In this document: positions 46,736 through 58,822 of the stretch, one piece after another | How positions within the stretch are numbered: the first letter of the stretch is position 1 | How the letters are laid out: every line of letters starts with the position of its first letter | Assembly (NCBI GenBank): GCA_034440635.1 | Contig: JAOTON010000385.1 | Location: 2,820,501 to 2,884,500, forward strand | DNA: 64,000 nt | DNA from: Lepas anatifera | Taxonomy: Eukaryota; Arthropoda; Thecostraca; Lepadidae | Direction of reading: 5' to 3' | Program-made: the position numbers and the translations under genes | The notes under the pieces: generated by a model | Databases searched by the model: none | What the model was told of the DNA's origin: nothing | What the model saw: the letters and a program-made list of their open reading frames with translations, nothing else

Positions 46736-47285
46736 CTGGTTCTCTGAAAAAGTTAAATTTCACAGCGCTGAGCTGTGGAGCATAAATCCTGGAATTTAGT
46801 GTCATGATCTGGCAACCATTACCATATTCAATACGCTTCAAGGGCTGCGATTGGCTAATACTCATCGTGACGTTAGCAAATGTTGTCACACCAACACCAT
46901 GACAACTGTGACCTAATGCGAAAGGTACATTTCAGGTAGGTTTTCTGCTTTTGTCTTCGGAAATTTAGAGTTACAAGACAAATGATATATAGAGTATCGG
47001 GTTTTCCGACTTGCTTTACAACTTGGCTATGTCAGTTAAAATCACGTTATAAAGGTGCCACATTCACTTTAAACCCCAACAACTACCATTATATCTTCCA
47101 ACAGGGAGAGAAAACGCGTTCAGCATCATGGTCCATGAATTTCATTAGATCAAAACTTTAAGCATGAATAGCAGACACAAGTGAGGAGTTTCAACACTAA
47201 CGCTATGGCGTTGACTGGAAAGAAATTGGTTGAAAAGTGCATGCCACCCCCCCTCATAAAACCCGAGTCCTCCGCCGCTACTGGT

Positions 47286-50200
47286 TCAGTTCTGCCTCCC
47301 GCGACGAACCACTTTATCTTGCCACGGGACAGTGCCCTCTGGCGAAACGAAGTAGGCGGCGAAACGGTCACGCACATCCATGGCCCGCCTAGAGGGATTG
47401 TTAGCACCGGTGCGGCCAATATTTTTGAGGCCGCTCCCGACATCCTCCGTGCGCCATCCACCGTGGACAACCACACCCTCCTCGTCGTTATCGACGTCCT
47501 CGCGAGAAATGTAAGTTTTATCGCTTGAGATACCATCACGGTGGCGCAGGAAGTCGTGAAGGATGCACGTAGCCTTTACTACGGCATCAGCAGTCTCGAT
47601 TTTGGCCTGAATGGGCTGCCTTAGAATACGCCACTTGCTGACCATGATGCCGAACGCGTTTTCGACAATGCGCCGAGCGCGACTTAAGCGGTAGTTGTAC
47701 ACTGCGCGACGGTGGTAACCAGGGTCAGACTCAGCACATCCCAGACGGCGTCCAGGATATGGCCTCATGACCTGCTGCTTCAGCTGGAAGGCCTCGTCGC
47801 CCACAAACACATAATCCAGCCCCCCACCTTCAGCTACAGGCAACTGAAGTGTGCCATGCTCTAATCGCTGGCCGAATTCCGAACGGGCAAAAATACTAGC
47901 GTCATTCTGTCTCCCATAAGAGCCAACATCCACGTAAGTAAAGCAGTAGTTGGCGTCAGCTACTGCTAGCAGGACACTGCTGAAGGTTCCCTTATAGTTG
48001 TGGAAAAGGGAACCGGACAGCTTCGGAGACTGCACCAGGACGTGCTTGCCGTCGATGGCTCCTGAAAAAAACGGATTCCTTACAATAATGTGAACAGCTG
48101 AGCTGGAAAGTTAGAGAAATACAGTATAGGGCATTGGAATCTCGCAGCAGGCGGAATCGAATAATAGAAAATATGACCTTGCTAAGTACAATCAGGTCAA
48201 ATCTAGAAGTTGACCAGCGTTTTTGGTGCATCATTTGCTTCACATTCCAACTGTTATATGACATTTAAATGTCTATCTCATCTATCATTGTCAGTTTAAG
48301 GCTTTTTACAAGTTCTTGCCACTTTTTCCTGGGAAATATCGGTATTATACCGGCATTTTGCCAATACTGGTGATAACACCATACATCGCTGATTTGATGA
48401 AAATTTGTCACAGGGGTTGTCCAGAGCGGAGATTAAAGTGTTTAATGATAAAATGATAATTTAAAATGACAATGTTTGGAATTGTAAAAGCCTAAATAAA
48501 CATTTGGTGCGGTCTAAAGTTTTTCCAAAATAATATAATTTAACGGTGACCTAAGGCCGGTCACGTGATTTGATGATAGCATTAAAAAGTAAGACATTTT
48601 ATCATTTTATGGCAGAAGTTAGAAACGGGGGAATCTATCGGATTGAAAATTATACCACATGGGCCCACCGAGGGTTGCAACAACACGTGCATTGACGCGG
48701 GTCTGGGTCAGTAAATATTCAAATAAAAAAATATTAGATACATCAAATTTAAAATTGTCGTTTCAGATCCAAGGGACAAATAATGACACGAAACCTGCGG
48801 TAGGTAAGTGATCAGATTTCATTTGACATCCATATTAGCCATGTTGTAGCGCATCTCACGAAAGGTACTTCCAATGAGCATTTTGCCCTAGGTGATGACC
48901 TCTGTGAACTGTTACTTAATCTGAGTTACAAAGAAAATCATTCACTAACGGTTAGATTGCACCCTGAGGATCACCCAAAAGGACTTTTCCAAGAAATTTT
49001 AATTTAAAGAAAAGGTCACAAAGTCAAGAGCTCAAAACCTGACCCGAGGTCAAATTTTTTTATTATATGGCTCATTGGATTTCCTATCCATCAATATTTC
49101 TTTTGATTAATTTCAATCAGCCCCTTTTACGATCTACAATTATTTCTGCTTCAATATTTGCGTTGACCTCGAAAATTTGATGACCTCTATCTGGTGACCT
49201 CTTCGACCTTGGGATCTGAAAATGGGCCCAAATTTGTATTTTGTATAGGGGATCTGTGGTACAAAATTTGTGGAAATCTGAGAGGTCATGGTGAACTTCT
49301 TGGTGGCTACCTGGACGATTTGTCCTGGAATGACCCATATGCTCCAATCCGATAGATGTACCCATATCTTACTTATGCCACCTTAAACATTTTTGGAGGT
49401 GAGGTCACTTGACCTGCACTGGTGACTTGACCTGAGATGACCCAACCTTAAAATTTGTTTAAAAACTCACAATCAGTAGTTATTTACAAACAACTCACCT
49501 AGACAGTGCGGGAAGTTCCACCTCTGTTCGAACTCTTCAGCGATGTCGAGCCATTTCTTGGTGTCAGGCACAGGCATTTCAAGAGGTGCCAGCTCCTCCC
49601 ACAGCGTGTTGCAGACCTCCGGTATTATGCCGCTGATGGTGGAGGCCCCTACACGGAAGTACCGCGCCACGTCCTGTTGACTCATGCCGGAGGCAAGGTA
49701 TCTGTCAAAGAGAAACAATCGATGTGACACCGAAGCTTGAAGCATGGTTTGCGGCGAGTTTTTTCCCATGGAGAGCTTTTTAAGAAAATGGTACGCACTG
49801 TTGAAACCTTTCAGAAAAACAATAATACAATTCAAACGGTGTCAAAAAGAGCATTGAAATATTGTTAAATCCATAAAGATGGGGAAGAGCTGTGTAGATT
49901 ATAAAAAGCAGACACAAAATGCTTATTGCATATTACCACACAATATCATCTCAGATCCGATTACCGATAACAAAAAAATCGGCAAGATTAAAAAAGATCA
50001 GATAATAGAAAATCAAGCAAATTCAAACAAAGTAAACAAACAAGGCAGTGAACCATCAATGAATCAATAGATGTCACGCTGGTCGCAAATAGGGATGAAA
50101 TCATAGTTAGCCTGTGTGTTCTGTCCTGGTGTTCTGAGAATGAGAATACACTGTATATGGTTCCAAGAAAGATCATCTTACGCCCGTGTAACGTCACATC

Positions 50201-53200
50201 ACGGCCCGGCATTCGTTCCTGTGAGGGTGGGGGGGGCTGGCATGATTTGCCGGCCTTTGGCGATCAAAACATAGCGGAGGAAATTCAAAATAAACTATAT
50301 ACAGGGAAATTTTATTTCGAGTTCTAGGACTTTCTTATCCCTCGCCCCACTGGGGGCCATCGATACCCCCCTAAGGTTTTTCCGGGATAGCAGAAAAACG
50401 AAGAGGCGCAGCACAGCGGTTGAGGGCTTTACCTCTCACTGCATCATTTTGCCACCATCCCTTAATTTTTTTACCCCGGGTCACCCAAGGTCAGGTCACC
50501 AGACGAGGTCAACCAAGGTCACCTCACTTCAACTTTAGAGCTCTCTAAGAGCTACATTTCGAAGTCGATCGATTTGAAACTTCCTACACTTTATAGCCCC
50601 TCCAGGGTCTACAAGGTGTATATCCGGGATTTTTCAATTTCGTGCCCTGAGGTCAGGTCACGAGGTGACCTCTAAAAGCATGGGGAAAAGCTGTCTTATG
50701 ATCTAAAAGTCACAAAAGCGATTGAAAATGCTCAGCTTGATCAGAAAAGCGTTCTTGGACACCCTTTCACGGATTCCAGGGGCCATATTTCCCATTTGAC
50801 CTCTCCAAGGTCATCCAAGGTCACCAGGGGTCAAAAACAGTATTTTGACAATAATTTTTGACCTGTATAAGCTAGAGCGCCGAAACAAACACCATCGTGT
50901 TTGTCTCGTCATTGGCTTTCATTTGATATACGGCAAGGTCACTTTCTGACCTTTCGTGACCTCAGGTCATCTTAGGTCACGAGGTGACCTCTGGAGGTCA
51001 AACCACTGCCGGGAGGTCTTTACGTTTCACATAGCGGAAAAAGTACTGCCAATTTCCTATCAAATGTACTTTACCATACCTCAATAGCTCTAATGGCATA
51101 AGAGTTATGCCCAGTTTGCTTAAGCATTGCATATTTGAGTGAAAATAGCCGATCTTGACCTAATTTGACCTCTGGAGGTCAAACCATTAACCTGAGCACT
51201 AAAGCATGTGAGGTAATTTCTTACTGAATTCACGCGAGCTTTCTATTGCACTTTGCAGATTTGCGGTAACGCCCATATTTTCGGGGTTAGAGAGAGGGGT
51301 CCATCGATGCCCCCCCGGTGGGGCGAAGGTGGCGCTGGACCCCCGGTGGGGCGCGGGTTATGTAACTAAAGGTAGGCTAAGATTACAAATTTACAAAATA
51401 ATTTTGAAGTTAGCTTTTGAAAGGCGCCTATTGCCTTATTTTTTATCCCGGATCCGCCCATGATTCAGACCCAATTACAAATACTAAAATTAACCTTACA
51501 TGGATATTTTCTGGCTGTGTGCAAGTGTATCTTATTGGCCCCCATTGGGAGGTAAGAAGGGAACAGTGTTTTGACTCCCAGGTTGATGGTTGTAGAGAGA
51601 CACAAGGGCATGCTGAATTTTCAAATTATATCTGTGGTAATTCTTTACATTTTTCCACTCAATCTTCAAGTGTAAAATTTTTACGGCAATTTAATAATCA
51701 TGTTGTTTATGAACTTACCCAAAAGTGCACGGGTACAAAACTGTTTAAGCAATTTGTCACTTAATTTACAATTACACAACAAGGGTTAAATGGTTAAATT
51801 GACTCTCACTGCAGGTGCTGTAACCTTTGAATTTTCCACTTACACTATATTTTCCAGTATGAATTATACACTCAGTGCCCACACAGGACCAGTTCTGGGC
51901 ACTGGGGGAGGCAGTCTAGCTATGGCTCCCTCAAAGCAAAACAAGTCAGGGGGCAAACTGTGGCCAGAGTTCCCAAAAACATATAGGTACCCAGTAATGG
52001 GAGAAAATGACCCATAATTGAGAATGCTACTTATAAAATTATAATTCATATTCCCTTACTTTTAGTGCAACGCATTGGCGGACGCAGGGGGGGGCAATCC
52101 GGATATGCCCCCAAGCACTAGAGGGGGGGCAAACTATCTTTTGGTCCCCCAAAACGCCGGATAAATTTTTGAAAAAAGGTGTTTACTCTAGGTCCGTAGA
52201 GCCAAAATATTTTTCGCTCCCCCCCCGAGAGCGAGCATGTACTTGTAGAGGTAGCTTATACTAGGTCTGTCGAGCACTGAAAAAAAGGTGTTTACACTAG
52301 GTCTGTAGAGCAAAAAAATATTCGCTCCCACCCCTTCCCCTCCCAGGAGGAGAGGCAGTCATGGGTTTGCCCCCCAAAAAAAAACTCGAGTCTGAGTCCG
52401 CCCCTGGTGCAACATCCCAAACCTAAATCTAAATTGAGAATAAGGTGGTGATGCAATTGTCATAATCCTAGCCCTGGATGGGAATTTAAATAAAAAAATA
52501 TCAAAATTATCTAGACAAGATGTGCCTTATTTGTATTGAATCTGCCCTCCTCTTGCACTGCATCCCAATCAATCTAACTGTGAGCTAGCCGCCCACCATT
52601 GGCGGACGCAGGGGCCATGCTCCCCCTCCCACCAATGCGCTGGAGGGGGGCCAAACTATCTTCTGGCCCCCAAAGGCCGGATACATTTTTGGAAAAAAGG
52701 TGTTTACACTAGGTTTGTCGAGAAAAAATATATCCACCCCATGCCATGAGAGCGATCATGTACTTGGAGAGGTGGCTTATGCTAGGTCTGTCGAGCACCC
52801 AAATTACACGTCCCACCCCAAGACTCGAGTAGGTATGTGTTCGCCCCTGCCGTCCACATAGGTACATGGATATTATCCTAATGGGTATGCCTACTAGGCC
52901 ATGTCGTGATCACCACTTTTTCACAGGATCTTTGATTTCCGGGTGTTTTCTGATGTATTAATGGTCGCTGATCACGATTTTCTGGTCGAAAATGTCGAAT
53001 TCGAAAAATATTTGCCCGCGCAAGCCGTTTGAAATTCTTCCGGTTTGCCAAAATTTCGATGTTTTCATATCTCACGGACAATAAAATGCAACTTATGTAT
53101 GGAAAGGGCCACAGAACTTTTAAACCATTGAATGTGAACAATTTGAAACCTTTTTTGACTCCTTAAAATATATACTTGCCTGATAAAGTACCGTGGAAAG

Positions 53201-55964
53201 ACGGGGATGTTTGAGCTTAAAAAGATGATAATAGATGGCGCGCATGACGCAGCCGTCAACCACTGTCCCGCTACGTCGCTTATGTCAAGAAGCTATTAGC
53301 CAAAGGAGCTGGATATAGGATTTGAGCCTATTATGGATTCGATGAATGAACATTTACCTTCACAAGATGATCTAGATTTCTCTCGCTTGCAGTTTTAAAT
53401 ATTATTGGTAATGGTTGCTTTCAAAGCAGGTACAATTAAGATCAGCCAGCCATATATAGATTAGGTATCTAAGTATGTAGTCACTGCGGATCAATTTCCA
53501 AGTATCAAAATGTATGCAAGAGCCAGTCGATTATATTTAGATTAGTCTTGCTATCACTAGCAAGGAGAATACCGCATTTCGGGAAAAATGAAGCTACACC
53601 ACACCTAGTGCCGCCGTCAAGCCATGTATGCTGCCGCTTAACCAGCTCTCGACTGGGGCTGACGTTGTTGGTCACATTATGATGCTGCAGCTTGAAGAGA
53701 TGGAGGCCAGAGAAGTGGACCAATTTCACGTTTCAATAGCTTGAAAATTCGAACCGACCGCTGATGAAGTTACCGAGACTTACAGAAGAGCATCTGTGAC
53801 AGCAAGAAACAAGTACAAAGTTCGCTGTGAAATAAGGAAGCATTGTAACCTGAAGGAAGAGATCAGAAGGCGCCTACAAAACATGAAGATATTTAAGTAT
53901 GGACAAAGCATGACAACATTGTTTGACATATAAAGCAGAGTTTTACCATCAAAGGCATCGGCAAACAGAACATTTCTGGAACACCAGCGAGAAGCACAGA
54001 AGTTATATCTTTGTGGCTTGGATGCAGTCGTGACGGACCATTGGAGACGGCAGCAGCTGCGGCAAGCCACTGCTGCTGCCGCCAATAAGGTCTGATCGAG
54101 AAGCCGGCTCGTCCGCATTCGAGCACAATAATATGACAATCACCCGGACAAGTCTACAAACCACTTCCGTGTAGCATTTAAAAATAAGTTTTCCTTCCGA
54201 GATTGACTTATGCCTGCCAGAGCCTGTTCGCGTGCGGCGTCTGTCAGCAGCTGGTGTGATGCTACAAATAGGAAGCTCGCTGCTGCATATACCACCATCG
54301 GTCGCTGTCAATGGTGCCGTTGCGTTCTGACGCAGCTTCAGCTCCGTCAGAACGCAACATCCGGAGAACTCCTGGTAGCCACAACAACAGCAGCAGTGGC
54401 TTGCCGCAGCTGCTGCCGTCTCCAATGGTCCGTCACGACTGCATCCAAGCCGCCAAGATACAACCTCTGCGCTTCTCGCTGGTCTTCCAGAAATGTTCTG
54501 TTTGCCGATGCCTTTGATGGTAAAACTCTGCTTTATATGTCAAACAATGTTGTCATGCTTTGTCCATGCTTACAATATCTTCATGTTTTGTAGGCGCCTT
54601 CTGATCGCTTCCTTCAGGTTTAAATGCTTCCTTATTTCACAGCGAACTTTGTACTTGTTTCTTGCTGTCACAGATGCTCTTCTGTAAGTCTAGGTAACTT
54701 CATCAGCGGTCGGTTCGAATTTTCAAGCTATTGAAACGTGAAATTGGTCCACTTCTCTGGCCTCCATCTCTTCAAGCTGCAGCATCATAATGTGACCAAC
54801 AACGTCAGCCCCAGTCGAGAGCTGGTTAAGCGGCAGCATACATGGCTTGACGGCGGCGCTAGGTGTGGTGTAGCTTCATTTTTCCCGAAATGCGGTATTC
54901 TCCTTGCTAGTGATAGCAAGACTAATCTAAATATAATCGACTGGCTCTTGCATACATTTTTATACTTGAAATTGATCCGCAGTGACTACATACTTAGATA
55001 CCTAATCTATATATGGCTGGCTGATCTTAATTGTACCTGCTTTGAAAGCAACCATTACCAAAAATATTTAAAATTGCAAGCGAGAAAAATCTAGATCATC
55101 TTGTGAGGTAAATGTTCATTCATCGAATCCATAATAGGCTCAAATCCTATATCCAGCTCCTTTGGCTAATAGCTTCTTGACATAAGCGACGTAGCGGGAC
55201 AGTGGTTGACGGCTGCGTCATGCGCGCCATCTATTATCATCTTTTTAAGCTCAAACATACCCGTCTTTCCACGGTACTTTATCAGGCAAGTATATATTTT
55301 AAGGAGTCAAAAAGGTTTCAAATTGTTCACATTCAATGGTTTAAAAGTTCTGTGGCCCTTTCCATACATAAGTTGCACTTTATTGTCCGTGAGATATGAA
55401 AACATCGAAATTTTGGCAAACCGGAAGAATTTCAAACGGCTTGCGCGGGCAAATATTTTTCGAATTCGACATTTTCGACCAGAAAATCGTGATCAGCGAC
55501 CATTAATACATTAGAAAACACCCGGAAATCAAAGATCCTGTGAAAAAGTGGTGATCACGACATGGCCTAATGCCTACCTAAGCAAGAAATACACACTGTC
55601 AATGGTTGCTCAATATAACTGTCATCAGAAATTTCAACATCTGAATATTACTGTGTTTAAATGATACTCACCTGATGGTCATTGCCAGGCGCTCAGCCTC
55701 GGGAATCGCCGCCCGATAATTCGTGTCCTCCCGATGAAGGCGTGGAGCAACACACTCCAGCAGTTGATCGAACCTCTCTGGAGTCATACGATAGGCTCGA
55801 TAAAACTCTTCTGGGTTCTGCCTGGCCTCGCGCAGCAGGGTAGCATATTCACCTCTTGAGCTTCGGTGTTGTAGGGATTCCCGTACCCAAATGCGTCTAG
55901 TTGGTGGTGGCGTGTCACTACTATCACCAAGCGCCAGCATCAACAAAAGGTCTTCGTCACGCAT
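47286..55964 (-). CDS. PIF/Harbinger transposase, 3 exons, apparently intact
   Basis: Exons on minus: 55964-55672, 49701-49499 and 48061-47286, with GTGAGT donors, CAG acceptors and compatible phases, giving 423 codons plus stop. The exon 2 helix-turn-helix-like region is SGMSQQDVARYFRVGASTIS. It is followed by NFPHCLG and, in exon 3, AIDGKHVLVQSP, the usual entry to the DDE_4 nuclease. Putative catalytic residues are D in VADANYCFTYVDVG, D in VFVGDEAF and E in RIVENAFGIM. The length is normal for the family. Intron 1 (5.97 kb) is inflated by later insertions, intron 2 is 1.4 kb. Other start codons upstream in exon 1 are possible; 55964 precedes the conserved acidic DEDLLLML. Confidence 0.88.
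50465..51192. repeat. AGGTCA/TGACCT-rich segment
   Basis: About 20 copies of the hexamer AGGTCA or its complement in some 730 bp, often in compound forms such as AGGTCACGAGGTGACCT. A thinner run of the same hexamers lies at 48890-49440. No open frame. It sits in intron 1 of the Harbinger transposase gene. Confidence 0.85.
52073..52406. mobile_element. hAT-type MITE (CATTGGCGGACGCAGG end)
   Basis: Left CATTGGCGGACGCAGGGG, right GAGTCCGCCCCTG. Flanks GTGCAACG and GTGCAACA match at 7 of 8. Contains direct repeats of GTGTTTACACTAGGTCTGT. Confidence 0.8.
52597..52849. mobile_element. hAT-type MITE, second copy
   Basis: Left CATTGGCGGACGCAGGGG, right GTTCGCCCCTG. Flanks CCGCCCAC and CCGTCCAC match at 7 of 8. 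Same interior as 52073-52406 (GGTGTTTACACTAGGTTTGT). Confidence 0.8.
52895..55569. mobile_element. 2.7-kb foldback element with ~1.19-kb arms
   Basis: Near-perfect inverted repeat: left arm 52895 to ~54083, right arm ~54381 to 55569, with ends TAGGCCATGTCGTGATCACC and its complement. A perfect 8-bp direct repeat ATGCCTAC flanks it (52887-52894 and 55570-55577). The loop holds a further hairpin (GTTGCGTTCTGACG, 54317-54358). Frames in the arms encode a shared short peptide region (HFSGLHLFKLQHHNV, WLDGG.RCGVASFF) that I do not recognise. The TAGG ends and 8-bp duplication suggest hAT-type mobilisation. Confidence 0.9.
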
Positions 55965-57232
55965 GTTGATCAACAGCAGCCCACGAACGCAAGAAAGCAG
56001 TAAAATCAGTTGAAAAGGCACCCAGATTACTCCCGAGCCCGCGCAGTGTTTAAACAACGACGCACGACGCCTTCCCGAACGTTCCGCTCGCTGTTGTTCC
56101 GTTCAGCGTTTGCCAGATCTCCATGACAACCAGTTTCCCCCAAATCCCAAGATTTGGTGATACGTTCCAAGATTTCCTTGAGTCTTGGGTTATTGTTTAA
56201 CTTTCGCCCGTTACGTTCCGCTCCCGTCCGCCCGTACGCTACGTTGGCGGTGTGAAGCGGGCATAAGTTGTCACGTTGATCCGACGCTGAACGGTTTTTG
56301 TCATGTAATCAGTAAGATAAAATGAATTGAATATTTATAAGAGCTATCATGGGAAGCCCTTCCGAAATAAACACAGGTAAAACCTCGTATTTGTCTTTCA
56401 ATGCGATCGAATCCAGGTTTGAATTTTATTCCTGCCTTCTCTCACTATAATTGGGTGTTATTAAATTCAAATGCAACACAGTTTGCAATATTCAACCGAT
56501 AGATAGATCCAGCCAAATCCCGCCCTCCTGATTTACTACAATCAATTGTTTGTGTATTTTTGCGACTATAACTCTTGCCAGGACCTTCAATTAGATGTAA
56601 ATAAGAACAAAATCAACCCTGGATCTCTCAACTGATAAAACTCCGTTGGGGATTTGGCATAAACATAGTATTACCGTTAACTACAAGCCCCGATTATTCT
56701 AAAACATCCAAAATTGAGACAGATACGGAAGCGAGACATGTGACTGCAAAGCAAACATTTTATTAGGAAGATTTATTTTCTTTCGCAGTAAAAACTGCAG
56801 TCTTTAGTCAACCACGAAATGCTAATCCAAAATGCTTTCATTTATGAGTATCGTTGTGTTGTGTTTTCGGTTTTGGGGCGCTTCAGGGTCTAAGCTATAT
56901 CGCTCATTTATAAACATCCTGGAAGCGGAAGCAAAATAGTGGGATACAAGGGAAATAAATGTATTTTTTGTAAAATAGTTACGAGCATGAGACAATTCAT
57001 TCGCAAAGGGAAACCAAATTCAATGAGCACAATACCACAACGCACCATGCTCGGTAGCCAAAACATTAAGAAATGGTATGGTTATCTTCAGACCCCATGT
57101 ACAGGGGGTCAGCCGACCTTGGATACATATAAATTTATGCTCATTAGATTCCCCACAGTCCGGAGCACCTTTTGAAAAGCGGAGACCACAAGCTTTCAAG
57201 AAAAGTCATTTCTGTCACTCCCCTAATTTTAG

Positions 57233-57604
57233 CCCCCAAACAAAGTGAATATCGACGACCGACTAAACACTCGGGCATGATCACACAACTTCACATGGGT
57301 ACAAGACGCTGTTCATCGTGGGTTTAGTATCCCGTATGCCTAGAGCAATTTTTAGGTCAGCATTATCTTTAGATGCGACGAGAGTTTCGATGGTAAAATT
57401 TTTGTTGGTTTCCGTATGCTCCATATCGTGGTGGAATTGCAGCATGTGTTCCCCAGAGGTGTGCGAATACGCCTTGCTCGAGCATCCCCGAGGTGTTCGT
57501 TGAATCTTTTCCTGACGGGACCCATGCTTTCACCAACATAGAACTGTGTTACACATGACTTGCATCATATTTTGTATACAACGTTTTTATGGAGTTTCCC
57601 TCTA
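57233..57604 (-). pseudogene. Older Penelope-like element, GIY-YIG endonuclease fragment
   Basis: On minus: NVVYKI, stop, CKSCVTQ, FYVGESMGPVRKRFNEHLGD, RTPLG. The GIY-equivalent VYKI and YVG match the Penelope-like GIY-YIG fold, but stops and frame slips follow. The sequence differs clearly from the intact copy at 58823-61660, so it is another lineage. Its upstream coding continues beyond the intact element at 62019. Confidence 0.8.
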
Positions 57605-57627
57605 ATGTAAAAAAACACTGAAGATTA

Positions 57628-57664
57628 TATATTCGGGCACAGCCCTTCATCAGAATCGTGGAGT
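57628..57664 (-). ncRNA. Hammerhead-ribozyme-like motif, 3' pseudo-LTR
   Basis: On minus: GATT-CTGATGA-A-GGGC-TGT-GCCC-GAA, then a short AT segment and AATC pairing with the GATT. CTGATGA, stem II and GAA are the hammerhead core. The base after GAA is T, not the usual A, and stem III is weak, so self-cleavage is doubtful. Copies at 61735-61765 (minus) and 61872-61906 (plus). Confidence 0.55.
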
Positions 57665-58148
57665 AAATATCAATAATTCTCAGTCCTAGTATAGCCAGAC
57701 CTCGAATTGAGCTTCACACAAAAATGCCTTTTAGAATGAATCGTTAAAAATAAGATTGGATGTCGTGACAACAACCATATTGGTACCTCTAACCTAAAAG
57801 TAATGCCGACAATACGACAAACCTAGAGCAGTATTTGTGACAGTCTTTTCTATTATTTCAGCCAAACACTAGTTTTTGATTAACAGTGAAAAACTCGCTG
57901 AAGTACCTTAATCGGTTATTTTTGTTCTTGTTATTTACTTTTTTCCGTCGACTGCAGCTAAAATGCTAACCAAAAACTACCTATTAAGCACTAGTAGACG
58001 TGATACTAGATCGGTGTAAAGACTGCATACTTTCCCCTTTAAGATGATGCTATATTTTTACAATAAAAGCCTCCCTCGAATTATTTAGTTAAGATTGTAC
58101 CTAGTGGTCAAGGTCAACTTTTTTTGTAATTGATAAACCCATTTTCCA

Positions 58149-58720
58149 CAGCCTGCTCCTCTGGCCCAACGTTAAGCGTCGAAAGAGTATACGTGTGGCT
58201 GTAAAAAAACAGTATAAATTTTACATTATACTTATTCAACAACCCTTGCCCTTAGTATGTACCTCTTAAACAAATGCAACTTTTATAGCTAGTTAATGTG
58301 AACAATCATTGGTAAATACTTTTCCTCAGCCTGTACCTCTAGCCCAACGTTAAGTGTCGAATGGTTATACGTCTAGCTGCAGAAAATTATTATCAATAAT
58401 TAGTTGCATATTTCAAAACCCAACCCCAGTACGTACCCCTAAAATCAAAACATCTCTTTGAGCTAGTTAATCTGATCAATCATTAATAAACACTTTTTCC
58501 CAGCCTGTACCTCTGGCCCAACGTTAAGCGTTGAAAGAGTATACATCTGGTTGCATAAAAGCACCATCAAAGATAAATTACCTAAAAAAACCTGAGCCTT
58601 ACCTGTGACCTAAGTCTATCACTTCTGACTAGCTAAACTAATTCAACCATCATAGCCCTTTTTCCAGCCTGTAAATCGGGCCCAAAGTTAAACGTCAAAA
58701 GCATATACGTCTAGCATCAA
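58149..58720 (-). repeat. ~165-178-bp tandem repeat in Penelope-like 3' region, 4 units
   Basis: Plus-strand landmarks CAGCCTGTACCTCTGGCCCA and ACGTTAAGCGT start at 58149, 58327, 58501 and 58665. Units have diverged. It lies between the stop codon (58823) and the pseudo-LTR, so in the 3' untranslated part. Confidence 0.88.
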
Positions 58721-58822
58721 TAACACTATCAATAATGTAAGGAAGTCCTACCCCAGAACACATATACTTACGCTGATCCCTCCCTTACCTCTTAAGCCAC
58801 TGCTGTTAAGTGATAGCCTATC

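Larger units (their letters stand above)
41644..56263. mobile_element. PIF/Harbinger DNA transposon, 14.6 kb
   Basis: Left TIR (T)GCCCGCTTCACACCGCCAAC and the right end its reverse complement, with one mismatch in about 55 bases. Flanking bases are TTA on the left and TAA on the right, so a TA duplication is certain and a 3-bp TWA duplication is compatible but not perfect. It carries the two genes expected of the superfamily: a MADF-type DNA-binding protein on plus (44187-46115) and a DDE transposase on minus (55964-47286). Several MITEs and a foldback element have inserted in it, which explains the length (usual autonomous copies are 3-6 kb). Confidence 0.9.
39616..57225. mobile_element. DNA element with ~900-bp inverted repeats, interrupted
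   Basis: Termini TAGTGGGGTGACAG and (reversed) TAGGGGAGTGACAG. Inverted similarity runs from 39616 to about 40490 on the left and 56340 to 57225 on the right, including AAAGGTGCTCCGGACT and GGTCGGCTGACCCCCTGTAC. A 7-bp direct repeat ATTTTAG flanks it (39609-39615, 57226-57232). Its TAGGG-type ends suggest hAT, but the duplication is not a clean 8 bp. It is inserted in the 3' part of the older Penelope-like element and itself carries the Harbinger. Confidence 0.65.

Noticed and set aside
53505..55094. Short conserved-looking frame (HFSGLHLFKLQHHNV) on both strands
   Set aside because: Seen twice only because the foldback arms are inverted copies; no known domain, no full-length protein.
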